64,000 bases of DNA, from the NCBI RefSeq assembly GCF_026586625.1, contig NZ_JAODIW010000010.1:248001-312000 (forward strand), written 5' to 3'. The DNA comes from Halobium salinum (GTDB lineage: Archaea; Halobacteriota; Halobacteria; Halobacteriales; Haloferacaceae). The notes under the pieces were generated by a model that made no database searches, was not told the DNA's origin, and worked only from the letters and a program-made list of their open reading frames with translations. The position numbers and the translations under genes were made by a program. Positions 1-9,443 of the stretch are shown one piece after another (the first letter of the stretch is position 1; the number at the start of each line of letters is the position of its first letter).

Positions 1-87
1 CTCGCGGTCGACGAACTCCCCCTGCTCGACCATCTGGGCGATCCGCATCTCGAGGTGTTCGGGGACGGTGATTTCGACTTTCGGCAT
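1..87 (-). CDS. Ribbon-helix-helix DNA-binding protein, N-terminus only
   Basis: The first 29 codons of a gene that reads leftward out of the window. The protein begins MPKVEITVPEHLEMRIAQMV, a beta-strand followed by an amphipathic helix, which is the usual start of haloarchaeal CopG/Arc-type ribbon-helix-helix proteins. These bind DNA as dimers. The A/T-rich stretch at about 115-125 could hold the promoter. The family is read only from this short N-terminus, and target and partner are unknown. Confidence 0.6.
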   Translation of the reverse strand, partial: MPKVEITVPEHLEMRIAQMVEQGEFVDRE

Positions 88-387
88 CTGAACGGGCGTG
101 GCTTTGAAGAGGGCACATTTAAAACTACCGGGGCGGTTCTCGCGCTGTCGGAGCTTTTGATTTACTCGATAGAAATCGGTTTTCTGTTCGGCAACCTAAT
201 TTTCCGTCACGGCGAACTCGACGCCGGCCGGGGACGGAGGGGCTCTCCTGCTCTCCGCCCGTTTCTCCACCGCCCGGACGCTCACACCCGAGTTCTCTCG
301 TTTCCGCCGTCTCTTACGCCCCGGCCGTCTCGGTCCCGACCACACCCAAGTCGACACCGATAGGTGACCGCAGACGTTGGGTTCGGT

Positions 388-981
388 ATGGTAACCGACG
401 TCACCGGTCTGTACGAGGAGTTCGGCGACGAGCGCCTCCCGCCGGGACAACGACTGACGGAGCGGTTCCCGGTCCTCTCGAAGAGCGGGACGCCGTCGTG
501 GGACCGCGACTCGTGGACGTTCGACGCCTGGGGAGCGGTCGAGAACGAGCTCTCGCTCTCCTTCGAGGAGTTCACCGACCTCCCCAGCGAGACCCAGCGC
601 CAGGACTTTCACTGCGTGACGGGCTGGAGCAAGTTCGACTGTGCGTTCACCGGCGTCACCTTCCCGACGCTCGCCGACCGGGTCGGCGTCGACCCCGACG
701 CCGTCCACGTCATGTTCCACGCGATGGACGGGTACACGACGAACCTCCCGCTCGAGGACTGCGCGCGCGACGAGGTGCTGTTCGTCTACGAGTACGACGG
801 TGAGCCCCTCCCCGCCGACCACGGCGGCCCGCTCCGGGTCGTCACCCCACACAAGTACGCCTACAAGGGCGCGAAGTGGGTGAACGGCGTCGAGTTCCTC
901 ACCGACCCCGAGCGGGGGTACTGGGAGAAGCGGGGCTACTCGAACACGGCGAACCCGTGGGACGAGGAGCGCTACAGTTAG
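388..981 (+). CDS. Sulfite-oxidase-like molybdopterin oxidoreductase
   Basis: A 197-residue protein of the sulfite oxidase/YedY molybdopterin-binding fold. The segment DFHCVTGWS carries the conserved cysteine (about residue 76) that ligates molybdenum in this family, and the following HAMDGYT and [11 protein letters not shown] segments are typical cofactor-contact motifs. There is no signal peptide and no heme or dimerisation domain, so it is a compact cytoplasmic version. An in-frame GTG lies eight codons upstream, but the ATG at 388 gives a family-like N-terminus. The substrate is unknown; reduction or oxidation of sulfur or nitrogen oxides is only an inference. Confidence 0.85.
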   Translation: MVTDVTGLYEEFGDERLPPGQRLTERFPVLSKSGTPSWDRDSWTFDAWGAVENELSLSFEEFTDLPSETQRQDFHCVTGWSKFDCAFTGVTFPTLADRVGVDPDAVHVMFHAMDGYTTNLPLEDCARDEVLFVYEYDGEPLPADHGGPLRVVTPHKYAYKGAKWVNGVEFLTDPERGYWEKRGYSNTANPWDEERYS

Positions 982-1030
982 TCCGAACGGGACGGCGAAT
1001 CGCCCGACGGGACTCCTCGGTCGGGGAGGG

Positions 1031-1039
1031 CTTTTATCC
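1031..1039 (+). promoter_or_regulatory. TATA box of the SBDS gene
   Basis: The sequence CTTTTATCC is centred about 26 bp before the ATG at 1061. That spacing places transcription start at or next to the start codon, so the message is probably leaderless, as is common in haloarchaea. Confidence 0.6.
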
Positions 1040-1060
1040 TCGGGGACAGTACCTCGTGAC

Positions 1061-1786
1061 ATGATTTCACTCGACGATGCGGTCACCGCCCGGCTCGAAT
1101 CACACGGTGCGCGCTTCGAGGTGCTCATCGACCCCGACGCGGCGCTCGCGATGAAACGCGGCGAGTTCGACGGCGACCTCCAGGACGTCATCGCAGCCGA
1201 GGACGTGTTCGAGGACGCCTCCCGCGGCGACCGACCCGCCGAGGAGGACCTCAAGAAGGTGTTCGACACCACCGACCCCCTCGAAATCATCCCCGAAGTG
1301 GTCGAACGCGGGGAGATTCAGATCACGGCCGAGCAGCGCCGCGAGATGCAGGAGCAGAAGCGAAAGCAGCTCATCAACACCATCGCGCGCAACGCGGTGA
1401 ACCCGCAGATGGACGACGCCCCGCACCCGCCCGACCGCATCGAACGCGCGCTCGAACAGGCCGGCTTCCGCGTCGACCCGATGGAGCAGGTCGAGACCCA
1501 GGTCGACGACGCGCTCGACGCCCTTCGCCCGGTGCTCCCCATCCGCTTCGCCGAGATCACCGTCGCGGTCAACATCCCGGCGCAGTACGCCGGCAAGGCG
1601 CAGGCGCGGGTGCGGAGCTTCGGCGACCTCGAGCGCGAGGAGTGGCAGGCCGACGGCTCGTGGGTCGGGGTAATGACGTTCCCCGCCGGGATGCAGAACG
1701 ACTTCTACGACCTCGTGAACGAGCACACCAGCGGCGAGGCCGAGACGCGAATCATCAAAGACGAGGACGAGATCGGCACGCGGTAG
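1061..1786 (+). CDS. Ribosome assembly factor SBDS
   Basis: A 241-residue protein matching the archaeal Shwachman-Bodian-Diamond protein over its full length. The N-terminal domain carries the pattern [17 protein letters not shown], the middle helical domain includes [17 protein letters not shown], and the C-terminal ferredoxin-like domain ends with the [15 protein letters not shown] segment. The family helps release the anti-association factor aIF6 from the large ribosomal subunit. The gene stands alone with its own TATA box. Confidence 0.95.
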   Translation: MISLDDAVTARLESHGARFEVLIDPDAALAMKRGEFDGDLQDVIAAEDVFEDASRGDRPAEEDLKKVFDTTDPLEIIPEVVERGEIQITAEQRREMQEQKRKQLINTIARNAVNPQMDDAPHPPDRIERALEQAGFRVDPMEQVETQVDDALDALRPVLPIRFAEITVAVNIPAQYAGKAQARVRSFGDLEREEWQADGSWVGVMTFPAGMQNDFYDLVNEHTSGEAETRIIKDEDEIGTR

Positions 1787-2021
1787 GCCGGCGGTCCGAT
1801 TCTGCGACGGCGGCCCGCTCGGCTGGCTGATGGCCGGCCTCGTCTCGGGAAGCCTTCTGACACCTCTCGCGGGCGACGTCGGACTCGTCGTCTACGCCGC
1901 GCCGTAGAGCGTGAAGACGCACGTCGAGGCGGGTCGACGGGTGTCTCGACGACGAGAACATCGAAGCGGCCGCCGTACGGGTGAGACGGAAGAACGGACC
2001 GAACTGAGCGACCGTCGCCGA

Positions 2022-2354
2022 CTACCCCTTCTTGAAGCCGACGAGGAAGCCGGCGGTGAACCCGCCCGAGATGGAGAGCGTCGAGAGGATGGTCATCACC
2101 CAGTCCGGCGGGGCACCGTTGGTGGCCTGCTGGCTGGTCTTCACGAACCCGGCGGTCAGTCGCTCCCAGTCCACCGAGAGAATCTCCCGGGACTCGAGGA
2201 ACTTGAACAGCGCGAGTTCGAGCCCGACGATGACTGCGACGAGCTTCGCGACCTTCTTCGCCGCGAAGCCGACGATTCCGCCCACCACGGCGCCCGACCC
2301 GGCCTCGATACCGAGTTGGCGCACGTCGACGAGCTGGAGAGGCACCTCTAGCAT
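2022..2354 (-). CDS. FUN14 family small membrane protein
   Basis: A 110-residue protein with two glycine-rich membrane helices (GSGAVVGGIVGFAAKKVAKL and SISGGFTAGFLVGFKKG), the hallmark of the FUN14 family. In eukaryotes FUN14 proteins act at mitochondria; the archaeal role is unknown. The start is followed by a short amphipathic N-terminus. The AT-rich block at about 2370-2390 is the likely promoter on this strand. Confidence 0.8.
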   Translation of the reverse strand: MLEVPLQLVDVRQLGIEAGSGAVVGGIVGFAAKKVAKLVAVIVGLELALFKFLESREILSVDWERLTAGFVKTSQQATNGAPPDWVMTILSTLSISGGFTAGFLVGFKKG

Positions 2355-2429
2355 AGTCGAGGGTATGTCGATTCAAAATAAATTCTTTTCGCCTGATGTC
2401 TGACGGGCGTCGGACCGGTCGGTGAGCGT

Positions 2430-2708
2430 CGCTGGCTCACGGCTTCGCCGTTCGCCTCTCCGAGGTGTTCGCTGCGCTCGCACCTCGTATCCGTTCGCCG
2501 AGGACGCCGAGAACACGGTCGCTAACGCTCCCTGCTCCCGGCTCGCTGCTCTGCCGACTCGCTCCGCTCGTCGACAACACGGTCGGACGGTTCGCTTCGC
2601 TCACCGTCCTCCCTGCCCTCGGCTCGCTGGCTCACGGCTCCGCCGTTCGCCCCTCCGAGGTGCTCGCTCGGCTCGCACCTCGCATTCGCTCGCCGAGGAC
2701 GCCGAGAA
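2430..2708 (+). repeat. Two imperfect 84-bp direct repeats in a gene-free stretch
   Basis: Copy one lies at 2430-2513 and copy two at 2625-2708. Both start CGCTGGCTCACGGC and end GAGGACGCCGAGAA, with the same order of blocks between and only scattered substitutions. The whole 2400-2710 stretch is built from short permutations of GCTCGC/GAGCG, resembling the palindromic filler often found between haloarchaeal genes. No convincing reading frame was found. Confidence 0.75.
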
Positions 2709-2783
2709 GCTTCAATATCCGCCGTGCCCTACGCGCGCACATGGAACACGGAATCGAGGTGGAGAACGCCCGTCCCTGAGGTC

Positions 2784-3146
2784 GTGGGCGTCGACATCAG
2801 CGGTCGCCACGAGGAGGCCGGCGAGTACCTGATGGTCGCCGCCGCCGTCCACGCCGACGTGGACTCCGACCGCATCCGGAGCGTGCTCGGGGTTGGGTTC
2901 GCGACGAGTCGGGAGGGGCCGACCCTCGACGCGACGCTTGCCGTGGCCGGCGAGGCGGTGTCGGAACTCCCGACGGTGCCGAAGGGACCCGTCGTCACCG
3001 AACACGGCGAGTTCTACGAGGAGCCAGCCGGCACGGTCGCCCTCTCGTTCCGACCGGGGTTCAAGTACATCGAGAGCATAGCCGAACGGGAGACCGTGCA
3101 GGCCGCACACCACGCCGCGTACGCCGCCCGGGAGTTGGTCCGATGA
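2784..3146 (+). CDS. DUF2209-like protein
   Basis: A 120-residue protein starting at a GTG, so that it opens with the conserved-looking MGVDISGRHEEAGEYLMVAA. This resembles the RNase H-like strand-turn-strand with an early aspartate and suits the archaeal DUF2209 family. Function is unknown. The stop overlaps the start of hflX (ATGA), so the two are probably co-translated. Upstream in-frame starts add a tail with no family character. Confidence 0.7.
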   Translation: MGVDISGRHEEAGEYLMVAAAVHADVDSDRIRSVLGVGFATSREGPTLDATLAVAGEAVSELPTVPKGPVVTEHGEFYEEPAGTVALSFRPGFKYIESIAERETVQAAHHAAYAARELVR

Positions 3147-4441
3147 GCCGCGCCGTCGTCGCAAAGCGCGTCGACTCCGGTCGCGCCGACCTGAGCGAAA
3201 TCGTCGAACTCGCCGAGGCCGCCGGCTACGACGTCGTCGCCACCCTCACCCAGTCCCGCGAGGAGGACGCCGCCTACCACATCGGCGAGGGGAAGGCCGA
3301 CGAACTCGCGCGAGTCGTCGCCGACAGCGGCGCCGAGGTCGTCATCTTCGACAACAGCCTCGGCCCCTACCAGACGTACAACCTCGGCGGGAAGTTCCCC
3401 GAGGGCGTCGAAGTGCTGGACCGATTCACCCTCATCCTCGAGATATTCGGTCAGCGCGCCCAGACCCGGAAGGCTCAGCTCCAGGTCGAACTCGCCGAAC
3501 TGCGCTACGAACTCCCGCGCGCCGAAGCGAAGGCCTCGCTCGCGAAGCGCGACGAGCGCCCGGGGTTCATGGGGCTCGGCGAGTACGACGAGAGCCGCGA
3601 ACAGGACATCAAAAAGCAGATTTCGACCATCAAGCGGGAGCTGGACCGCATCGCCGAGCAGGAGGAGAGCCGGCGCGAACAGCGCCGCGAGTCCGGCTTC
3701 GACCTCGTCGCGCTCGCCGGCTACACGAACGCCGGGAAGTCCACGCTCCTGCGCCGGCTCGCGTCGGACCTCGACGTGGACCAGAACGAGGAACTCCACC
3801 CGGACCTCGACCCGACCGCCGAGTCCGAGGACCGGCTGTTCACCACGCTGGGAACGACGACCCGCCGCGCCGACACCGGGAAGCGCGACGTACTGCTCAC
3901 CGACACCGTCGGGTTCGTCTCGAACCTCCCACACTGGCTCGTCGAGTCGTTCAAGTCCACCCTCGACTCGGTGTACAGAGCCGACCTCGTCCTCCTCGTC
4001 GTCGACGCCAGCGAGTCCGTCGAGGAGATGCGCGAGAAGCTCGTCACCTGTCACGACACCCTCTACGAGCGCAACGAGGCGCCCATCGTCACCGTCCTCA
4101 ACAAGGTCGACAAAGTGCCGCCCGAGGAGCTCGAAGAGAAGAAGAAGGCGCTGTCGGCGCTCGCACCGAACCCGGTGAGCGTCTCGGCGGCCACGGGCGA
4201 GAACGTCGAGGCGCTCTCCGCCCGAATCGAGACCGAACTCCCCGAGTGGCAACAGGAACGACTCCTCCTGCCGATGACCGACCGGACGATGAGCGTCGTC
4301 TCGTGGGTCCACGACCACGGCCACGTCGAGCGCGAGGAGTACGAGGGAGACCACGTCGTGCTGGAGTTCGAGGCCAAACCCGCCATCGTCGAGCGCGCCC
4401 GCGCGAAGGCCGCCGACCTCGCGACCGTCGAATCGAACTGA
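3143..4441 (+). CDS. hflX: GTPase HflX
   Basis: A 432-residue GTPase. The HflX N-terminal domain (about 1-185) includes YHIGEGKADELA and the long helical hairpin. The G domain carries G1 GYTNAGKST (about residues 193-201), G3 DTVGF with leucine following, and G4 NKVD. In bacteria HflX splits stalled or hibernating ribosomes; archaeal members bind the large subunit. It is coupled to the upstream DUF2209-like gene by a 4-bp overlap. Confidence 0.95.
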   Translation: MSRAVVAKRVDSGRADLSEIVELAEAAGYDVVATLTQSREEDAAYHIGEGKADELARVVADSGAEVVIFDNSLGPYQTYNLGGKFPEGVEVLDRFTLILEIFGQRAQTRKAQLQVELAELRYELPRAEAKASLAKRDERPGFMGLGEYDESREQDIKKQISTIKRELDRIAEQEESRREQRRESGFDLVALAGYTNAGKSTLLRRLASDLDVDQNEELHPDLDPTAESEDRLFTTLGTTTRRADTGKRDVLLTDTVGFVSNLPHWLVESFKSTLDSVYRADLVLLVVDASESVEEMREKLVTCHDTLYERNEAPIVTVLNKVDKVPPEELEEKKKALSALAPNPVSVSAATGENVEALSARIETELPEWQQERLLLPMTDRTMSVVSWVHDHGHVEREEYEGDHVVLEFEAKPAIVERARAKAADLATVESN

Positions 4442-4553
4442 GGCCGACGGCCTCGCCCGTCGTGCCGACCGCCGAGTAACCCGTTCCAAACCGACACCGT
4501 CACGTCCGCTAACCAGTCATTACTTATGCAGACGGGTGTGGTCGGTACGAGCG

Positions 4554-4697
4554 ATGAGAGAGAGTGGTGTGTTCCACGTGGTGTGTCGCGAGTGCCGGAC
4601 GGAGTCGGTGGTCGACCGACGGGCCGACGCGGAGACGGTCGCCGAGAGCCACCGCTCGGCGGTCGGTCACCGGGTCGAGTTCGCGCGCGTCGAGTGA
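4554..4697 (+). CDS. Small CxxC...HxxxxxxH zinc-finger-like protein
   Basis: A 47-residue reading frame starting at an ATG, with one CRECR knuckle near residue 11 and histidines near residues 33 and 39. It follows the pattern CxxC-(n)-H-(n)-H of the many single-finger microproteins in haloarchaea. The AT-rich TACTTATG at about 4521-4528 sits about 28 bp upstream as a possible promoter. Role unknown. Confidence 0.55.
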   Translation: MRESGVFHVVCRECRTESVVDRRADAETVAESHRSAVGHRVEFARVE

Positions 4698-4802
4698 GCG
4701 GCCGTCGGCCGGTGGTCAGCGGTCGACTGTCGACGTCCGACGGTCGATAGCCGGCGGCCGGCAGTCGGTGGGTTTCAACACCGGTCGGGCCGACCGGCGA
4801 GT

Positions 4803-5618
4803 ATGGTAGTCGACGAGGAGGAGAGCGGAGGCGACGAGTTCGACGGGCGCAGGAGCCTGTTGGCGGAGGTGGCTCGCGAGGGCGGCGAGCGTGCGCTCGA
4901 GTCGTTCCGCGAGGTCGTCACCGTGGAGACGAAAGAGGGACCGCTCGACAGCGTGACCGAGGTCGACCGCGCGGTTCAACGCCACGTCGCCGACCGCGTC
5001 GCCGACGCGTTCCCCGACGACGCGCTGGTGGGCGAAGAGGACGGCGCCGAGAAGGAGATTCCCGAAACGGGGTACGCGTGGGTCGTCGACCCCATCGACG
5101 GGACGAACAACTACGTCGCCGGCAACCGCAACTGGACGACGAGCGTCGCGCTCGTCCGCGACGGCGCCGTCGTCGGCGCCGTCAACCGGGCTCCGGCCCT
5201 CGGCGAGTCCTACGTCGCGCTCGGGAACGGGTCGACGCGGAGCGACGGTCCCTGCACCACCAGCGACCGCGCCGACCTGGCGACGTTCACCGTCGACCCC
5301 GTCTTCGGCCTCTCCCCGGCCCACCGGACGGGGCTAGCGGCGGTGACGGGCGTCGTCGCGAACCGGCTCGGCGACCTTCGGCGGGTGGGAAGCGGCCAGC
5401 TAACCCTGTCGATGGTCGCCGCCGGCGAACTGGACGCCGCCGTCTCGACGGTGTCGCTCCCGCCGTGGGACACGCGCGCCGGCGTCTACCTCGTCCGCGA
5501 GGCCGGGGGCGTCGTCACCGACCTCGCCGGCGAGCGCTGGACGGGCGCCTCGGAGAGTCTACTCGTGTCGAACGGCCGAGCGCACGACGAGTTGGTCGAG
5601 GCGTTCGGCGGGCTGTAA
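4803..5618 (+). CDS. Inositol monophosphatase family phosphatase
   Basis: A 271-residue protein with the metal-binding signatures of the inositol monophosphatase/archaeal fructose-bisphosphatase superfamily: GEEDG, then WVVDPIDGTNNY (about residue 93) and, near the C-terminus, PPWDTRAGVYLVREAGG. These motifs coordinate two or three Mg ions for phosphate ester hydrolysis. The substrate could be inositol phosphate or fructose-1,6-bisphosphate; the sequence does not decide. Confidence 0.9.
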   Translation: MVVDEEESGGDEFDGRRSLLAEVAREGGERALESFREVVTVETKEGPLDSVTEVDRAVQRHVADRVADAFPDDALVGEEDGAEKEIPETGYAWVVDPIDGTNNYVAGNRNWTTSVALVRDGAVVGAVNRAPALGESYVALGNGSTRSDGPCTTSDRADLATFTVDPVFGLSPAHRTGLAAVTGVVANRLGDLRRVGSGQLTLSMVAAGELDAAVSTVSLPPWDTRAGVYLVREAGGVVTDLAGERWTGASESLLVSNGRAHDELVEAFGGL

Positions 5619-5673
5619 GGGGCAGTCGGTGGGAGTCGGCGTGAGAACGGCGAAGCGCCGCCGGCGCGCCGAC

Positions 5674-6009
5674 TCAGCCGAGGCGTTCGACGATGGCCGT
5701 CAGGTCCTCTTTGCTCTGGACGCCGACGACGCGCTCTGCGGGCTCGCCGTTCGCGAAGAACTGGAGCGTCGGTACCGACCGCACGCCCTCCTCCTTCGCG
5801 AGCGCCTGGAGTTCGTCGATGTCGACCTTCGCGACGACCGCGTCGGTCTCCGCGGCGATCTCCTTCACCGTCGGCTCCAGCATGTTGCACGGGCCACACC
5901 AGTCGGCGTAGTAGTCCACGAGGACGATCTCGTGGGTCGAAACGAGCTCCTGCAGGTGGTCGGCGCTCTCGACGTGAATCGGCGCGCCAGTCTGCTGAGT
6001 TTCGCTCAT
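5674..6009 (-). CDS. trxA: Thioredoxin
   Basis: A 111-residue thioredoxin with the canonical active site WCGPC at residues 37-41 after the strand VLVDYYADWC, and the cis-proline motif VPTLQFF. It reduces protein disulfides in the cytoplasm. It stands alone and has its own TATA-like element upstream. Confidence 0.95.
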   Translation of the reverse strand: MSETQQTGAPIHVESADHLQELVSTHEIVLVDYYADWCGPCNMLEPTVKEIAAETDAVVAKVDIDELQALAKEEGVRSVPTLQFFANGEPAERVVGVQSKEDLTAIVERLG

Positions 6010-6033
6010 CGACGAGTGGTTACAGCGCCGACC

Positions 6034-6044
6034 GTTTAACTATT
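6034..6044 (-). promoter_or_regulatory. TATA box of the thioredoxin gene
   Basis: Read on the minus strand the block is GAATAGTTAAACGG, centred about 30 bp before the thioredoxin ATG at 6009. It is the only A/T-rich block in the gap. Confidence 0.5.
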
Positions 6045-6136
6045 CAGCCCGTATGCCGGCGGCGCGCACGACCGGGAAATCGCGATGTGGTCCCGCCGGA
6101 GCGGGGTCCCGTCGATCACTCGAAGCCGAGCGGCGG

Positions 6137-6799
6137 TCACTCGACCGTGTACGAGAGCACGACGCCGTCGTCCAGCCTGTCGACCGCCTCCAGTGTGAGC
6201 CGCGGAAACGCCTCGACGAACCCCTCCCCGTCGGCGAGCGTGGGCGCGTCCCGGCCGCCGACGACCATCGACCCGACGTACACCGAGAGTTCGTCGACCA
6301 GGTCGGCCTCGAACAGCGAGAAGATGAGTTCGCCGCCCCCTTCGACCATCAGCCGGTCGAGCCCCCGCGATTCGAGGCGCTCGAACGCGCCCGGGAGGTC
6401 GACCCGGTCGTCGCCGGCGACGACGACGACCCCGCCGCGCTCGCGGAGCGCCTCGACGCGCTCCTCGGGGGCGGCCTCGCTCACGAGGAGGTACGTCGTC
6501 GCCGCGTCGTCGAGGATTCGGGCGTCCGGCGGCGTCCGGGCCGTCGAGTCCGCGACGACGCGGGCGGGGTTCCCCGGTCGGCCGTTCTTGAGCCGCTCGA
6601 CGCGTCGGTCCTCCACGTCGAGGGCGAGTCGCGGGTCGTCTGCGAGCACGGTACCGACGCCGACCATCACGCCGTCGGCGGCCGCACGGACCCGGTCCAC
6701 CCGGTCGAAGTCCTCGGGCCCGCTAATCTTCAGCTGGGTGCGCCGTCGGGAGGCCAGCTTCCCGTCGACGCTCGTCGCCGCGTTGACCACGACGTGCAT
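6137..6799 (-). CDS. 2,5-diamino-6-ribosylamino-pyrimidinone phosphate reductase
   Basis: A 220-residue RibD C-terminal-domain reductase. The N-terminal MHVVVNAATSVDGKLASR, the AADGVMVGVGTVLADDPRL segment and the C-terminal VEGGGELIFSLFEADLVDEL match the archaeal/fungal stand-alone reductase. It uses NAD(P)H to reduce the ribosyl group of the second riboflavin-pathway intermediate, which also feeds coenzyme F420. The length is normal. Confidence 0.9.
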   Translation of the reverse strand: MHVVVNAATSVDGKLASRRRTQLKISGPEDFDRVDRVRAAADGVMVGVGTVLADDPRLALDVEDRRVERLKNGRPGNPARVVADSTARTPPDARILDDAATTYLLVSEAAPEERVEALRERGGVVVVAGDDRVDLPGAFERLESRGLDRLMVEGGGELIFSLFEADLVDELSVYVGSMVVGGRDAPTLADGEGFVEAFPRLTLEAVDRLDDGVVLSYTVE

Positions 6800-6927
6800 G
6801 GTGTTCGAGTGGCCATGTGCGGGTCGGCGACATTGGCGTTTCGGTGCGGCGGGCGCCGGCCCGCCGAGACCGTCGATTCGTCGGGCGACGGTGCGCGGAA
6901 TCGCCGGCTCGTCCGGCAGTCCCCGGT

Positions 6928-8424
6928 CTACAGCAGGCGCCGTGCGAGGCCGGCGAGGAGTAGGAGGAGCGTCCCGCCGCCGATTTCGAGTGGCCCGAGC
7001 GGCACGTCCGGCGCGCGCTCTCGCAGGTCCGACACCGGGGCGAGCAGGCCACCCGAGGACTCGTTCGCCGTCGACGAGTTCGCGTCCGTCGTGGCGGCCG
7101 CGTCGACCGTCCCGACGGTGGTCGGCGTCGGCTCGGCTGTGGGGGTCGATGTGGGAGCCACCGTCGGCGTCGGCTCCGCGGTAGTCGGCGTCGGTTCGGG
7201 CGTCGGGGTCGGCGTCGGTGTCGCGTTCGGGTCGCCACCGACGTAGGCCGTGTGGGAGACTCCCTCCCCGCCGAAGCGAATCTCGAAGGCGGTCCGTCCC
7301 GTCACGTCGCCGAAGTCGAACGTCGCGGACGCCGTTCCGGCCTCGGAGACCGTCACCGTCTGGCGTTTCACGAACAGATTGTCGACCGACCTGGAGACGG
7401 CTCGGACGTTCAGCCGCGTCCCCGGAGCGAGCGTCGTCCCGATGTCGACGCGCTGGCCGCCCGCCGCCTCGACGACCAGCGGGTCTCCCCCGACGCCGAT
7501 TCGGCGCTTCTTCACCGTGACGGTACGCGTGCGTCGCTCCGTCTCGCCGGCCGCGACGTAGGGGTTCTTCGACCCGTCGACGGTGAACTGGGTCCGGAAG
7601 CTGTCGCCGGGTTCGGCGTCGAAGTCGTCCGTGTCGAGGACGAGGTACAGCCGCTCGTCGGCGGTGAACAGCCGGCCCGACTGGATATCGACGAAGCGCC
7701 GCCCCTGATTGAACCGTTCGGTCGAGACGGAGAGCCGGACGCCGTCGGTCGCCTGTTGGACGTCGTCGACGGTCCGGACGTAGCCGGAGAGTCCGGTCGC
7801 GTCGACCCGTGCGACGAGGTAGTCGCCCCGCGCGACCGCCGCCGTCTCGGAGGCGTTCGTCGAGAGCGCCGTCGCGTTCGCCATGACGGCCTCGAGCGAC
7901 CCCGTCGAGGTCCCGCGCGGTGCGGTGTAGAGGGTGAGGCCGCGAGTCTCCCGCTCCTCGAGTTCGAGCACGCCGATGTCCGTCAGCCCGCCGTCGACCC
8001 GGGTGAAGACCCGGTAGGTCCCCGTGTCCACGGGTGCCTCGAGCGTCGGGGTCTCCCGGGTGGCGCTCACCAGCGTGGCGTTCGGCACCGAGAACACCTC
8101 TTCGGCGGACGCACCGCGCCAGCCACCCGCCTCGTAGGTGTTCATGTGAATCGTGACCCGCTCTCCTTGCTTCCCGCGGATGGTGAGGTTCACCCGATAG
8201 TTCACCGCCTCGGTGCCGACCTGTACGCGGGCCTGATTGGAGCCGTCGAGCTCGACGGTGAACGTCGCGACGTCGCCCACCTGTTCGACGGCCGTCCCGG
8301 TGCCGACGGTGACACTCGTGCTCCCGGTGCTCCCGGTACCGGCACCGCCGACGTACACCGAACCGAGGACGAGGGCGACGAGCAGGAGCGACCGGAACCG
8401 ACGTGGAGGGGGTGACGGGGACAT
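6928..8424 (-). CDS. Secreted, membrane-anchored surface protein with Thr/Pro stalk
   Basis: A 498-residue exported protein. Residues about 8-28 form a Sec signal (RSLLLVALVLGSVYVGGAG). A long beta-rich ectodomain resembles the BGTF/S-layer-like modules of haloarchaeal cell-surface glycoproteins. A stalk of repeated TPTPTP/EPTPTT (about 400-440) follows, then a C-terminal hydrophobic anchor (LLLLLAGLARRLL). The threonines and N-x-T/S sites suggest glycosylation. There is no canonical PGF-CTERM motif. Confidence 0.75.
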   Translation of the reverse strand: MSPSPPPRRFRSLLLVALVLGSVYVGGAGTGSTGSTSVTVGTGTAVEQVGDVATFTVELDGSNQARVQVGTEAVNYRVNLTIRGKQGERVTIHMNTYEAGGWRGASAEEVFSVPNATLVSATRETPTLEAPVDTGTYRVFTRVDGGLTDIGVLELEERETRGLTLYTAPRGTSTGSLEAVMANATALSTNASETAAVARGDYLVARVDATGLSGYVRTVDDVQQATDGVRLSVSTERFNQGRRFVDIQSGRLFTADERLYLVLDTDDFDAEPGDSFRTQFTVDGSKNPYVAAGETERRTRTVTVKKRRIGVGGDPLVVEAAGGQRVDIGTTLAPGTRLNVRAVSRSVDNLFVKRQTVTVSEAGTASATFDFGDVTGRTAFEIRFGGEGVSHTAYVGGDPNATPTPTPTPEPTPTTAEPTPTVAPTSTPTAEPTPTTVGTVDAAATTDANSSTANESSGGLLAPVSDLRERAPDVPLGPLEIGGGTLLLLLAGLARRLL

Positions 8425-8622
8425 CGGTGACTGTTAGTATACAATTAACTAACTGTCACAAATACGTACCGGTCAGAAATTTTATTTTCCGAGGTGAGAC
8501 GCTCGGAGTCCCAGCCAGGTCCGGCCTGACCATCGAATCGGGCCTCGGAGTCGAGCGGCCGCGGTCGGCGACCCACCGGAGAGACGCGACGCTTTTCCCG
8601 TCACCGTGGCTACCTCCGGCAA

Positions 8623-9153
8623 ATGAGCCAGCGAAACGACGTCGCCCCGAGCACCGTCTCGATATCGCTCGTCGATTACGGGGTCGAGGTGGAGTACCTC
8701 GACGGTCGGACCGCGGTGTACCGCGGAGTTCCCCAGAAGCGCGAGGGGTCGGTGACGACCGCCCCGGGCAAGGAGACCCACGTACTCGTCACCGACCCGA
8801 CGGAGACGGAGGGCGTGATGCTGTACGTCAACGACTACAAGACCGACGACGACATCCTCGAGGGCTCCGGCGTCGGGCGCATCCTCCTCGACGGGGACGA
8901 AGAGGAGGAGGTGTTCCCGGGCGTGACGGTCCACCGGTTGGGGAGCGAGCGCACCGAGGTGACGGCGGACCCCGAAGTCGCCCGCGGCCGCGTCTTCGTC
9001 TTCGCCGAGGACGACTGGAGCGAACAGAGCTACGAGATCGTCTCGTCCGACGAGGCGGGAGCTGACGAGCCGAGCGGCGAGGACGCGGGCGAGTCGAGCG
9101 ACGCAGACACGACAGAGTCGAGCGACGCGACCGACGCCGACGAGGGAGTCTGA
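8623..9153 (+). CDS. DUF5796-like acidic protein
   Basis: A 176-residue cytoplasmic protein with a beta-rich N-terminal half (DYGVEVEYLDGRTAVYRGVP) and a C-terminal tail of about 35 residues made of Ser, Asp, Glu and Thr. It fits a conserved haloarchaeal family of unknown function. The next gene begins 4 bp after its stop, so the two form an operon. Confidence 0.7.
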   Translation: MSQRNDVAPSTVSISLVDYGVEVEYLDGRTAVYRGVPQKREGSVTTAPGKETHVLVTDPTETEGVMLYVNDYKTDDDILEGSGVGRILLDGDEEEEVFPGVTVHRLGSERTEVTADPEVARGRVFVFAEDDWSEQSYEIVSSDEAGADEPSGEDAGESSDADTTESSDATDADEGV

Positions 9154-9156
9154 ACG

Positions 9157-9390
9157 GTGGCCCTCAGAAAGGCGTGGCGGACCCTCGACGCCTCGACCGT
9201 CGGGAGCGCTCCCGAGCGCTACGGCTACTACGAACTCGGCGACGGGTCGGGCGAGCGAATCGGCCGCGGCGTCGGCGTCCTCCGCGACGAGTTGAAGGAG
9301 GTGATGGCCTACGGGGACGCGGCGCAGGTGCGATGGGAGGCGGCGACGTCGAGGGAGCACGCCGAGCGAATCGCCGAGAGCCACGAGTAA
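9157..9390 (+). CDS. Conserved haloarchaeal small protein
   Basis: A 77-residue protein starting at GTG, directly after the preceding stop. The segment YGYYELGDGSGERIGRGVGV resembles the first strand-turn-strand of a GIY-YIG-like fold, but no catalytic Arg/Glu set can be traced, so nuclease activity is not claimed. It is co-transcribed with the DUF5796-like gene. Confidence 0.65.
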   Translation: MALRKAWRTLDASTVGSAPERYGYYELGDGSGERIGRGVGVLRDELKEVMAYGDAAQVRWEAATSREHAERIAESHE

Positions 9391-9443
9391 GACGAGTCGG
9401 GTTCGAGCGGTCGTCGCGCGCCGACGCCGACGCTGCCTCCGAC

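Noticed and set aside
1795-1906. Short frame GPLGWLMAGLVSGSLLTPLA after SBDS
   Set aside because: Hydrophobic and suggestive of a protein end, but no start or conserved context; too short to call.
3014-4489. 491-codon minus-strand frame
   Set aside because: Antisense of the DUF2209-like and hflX genes; no recognisable protein features.
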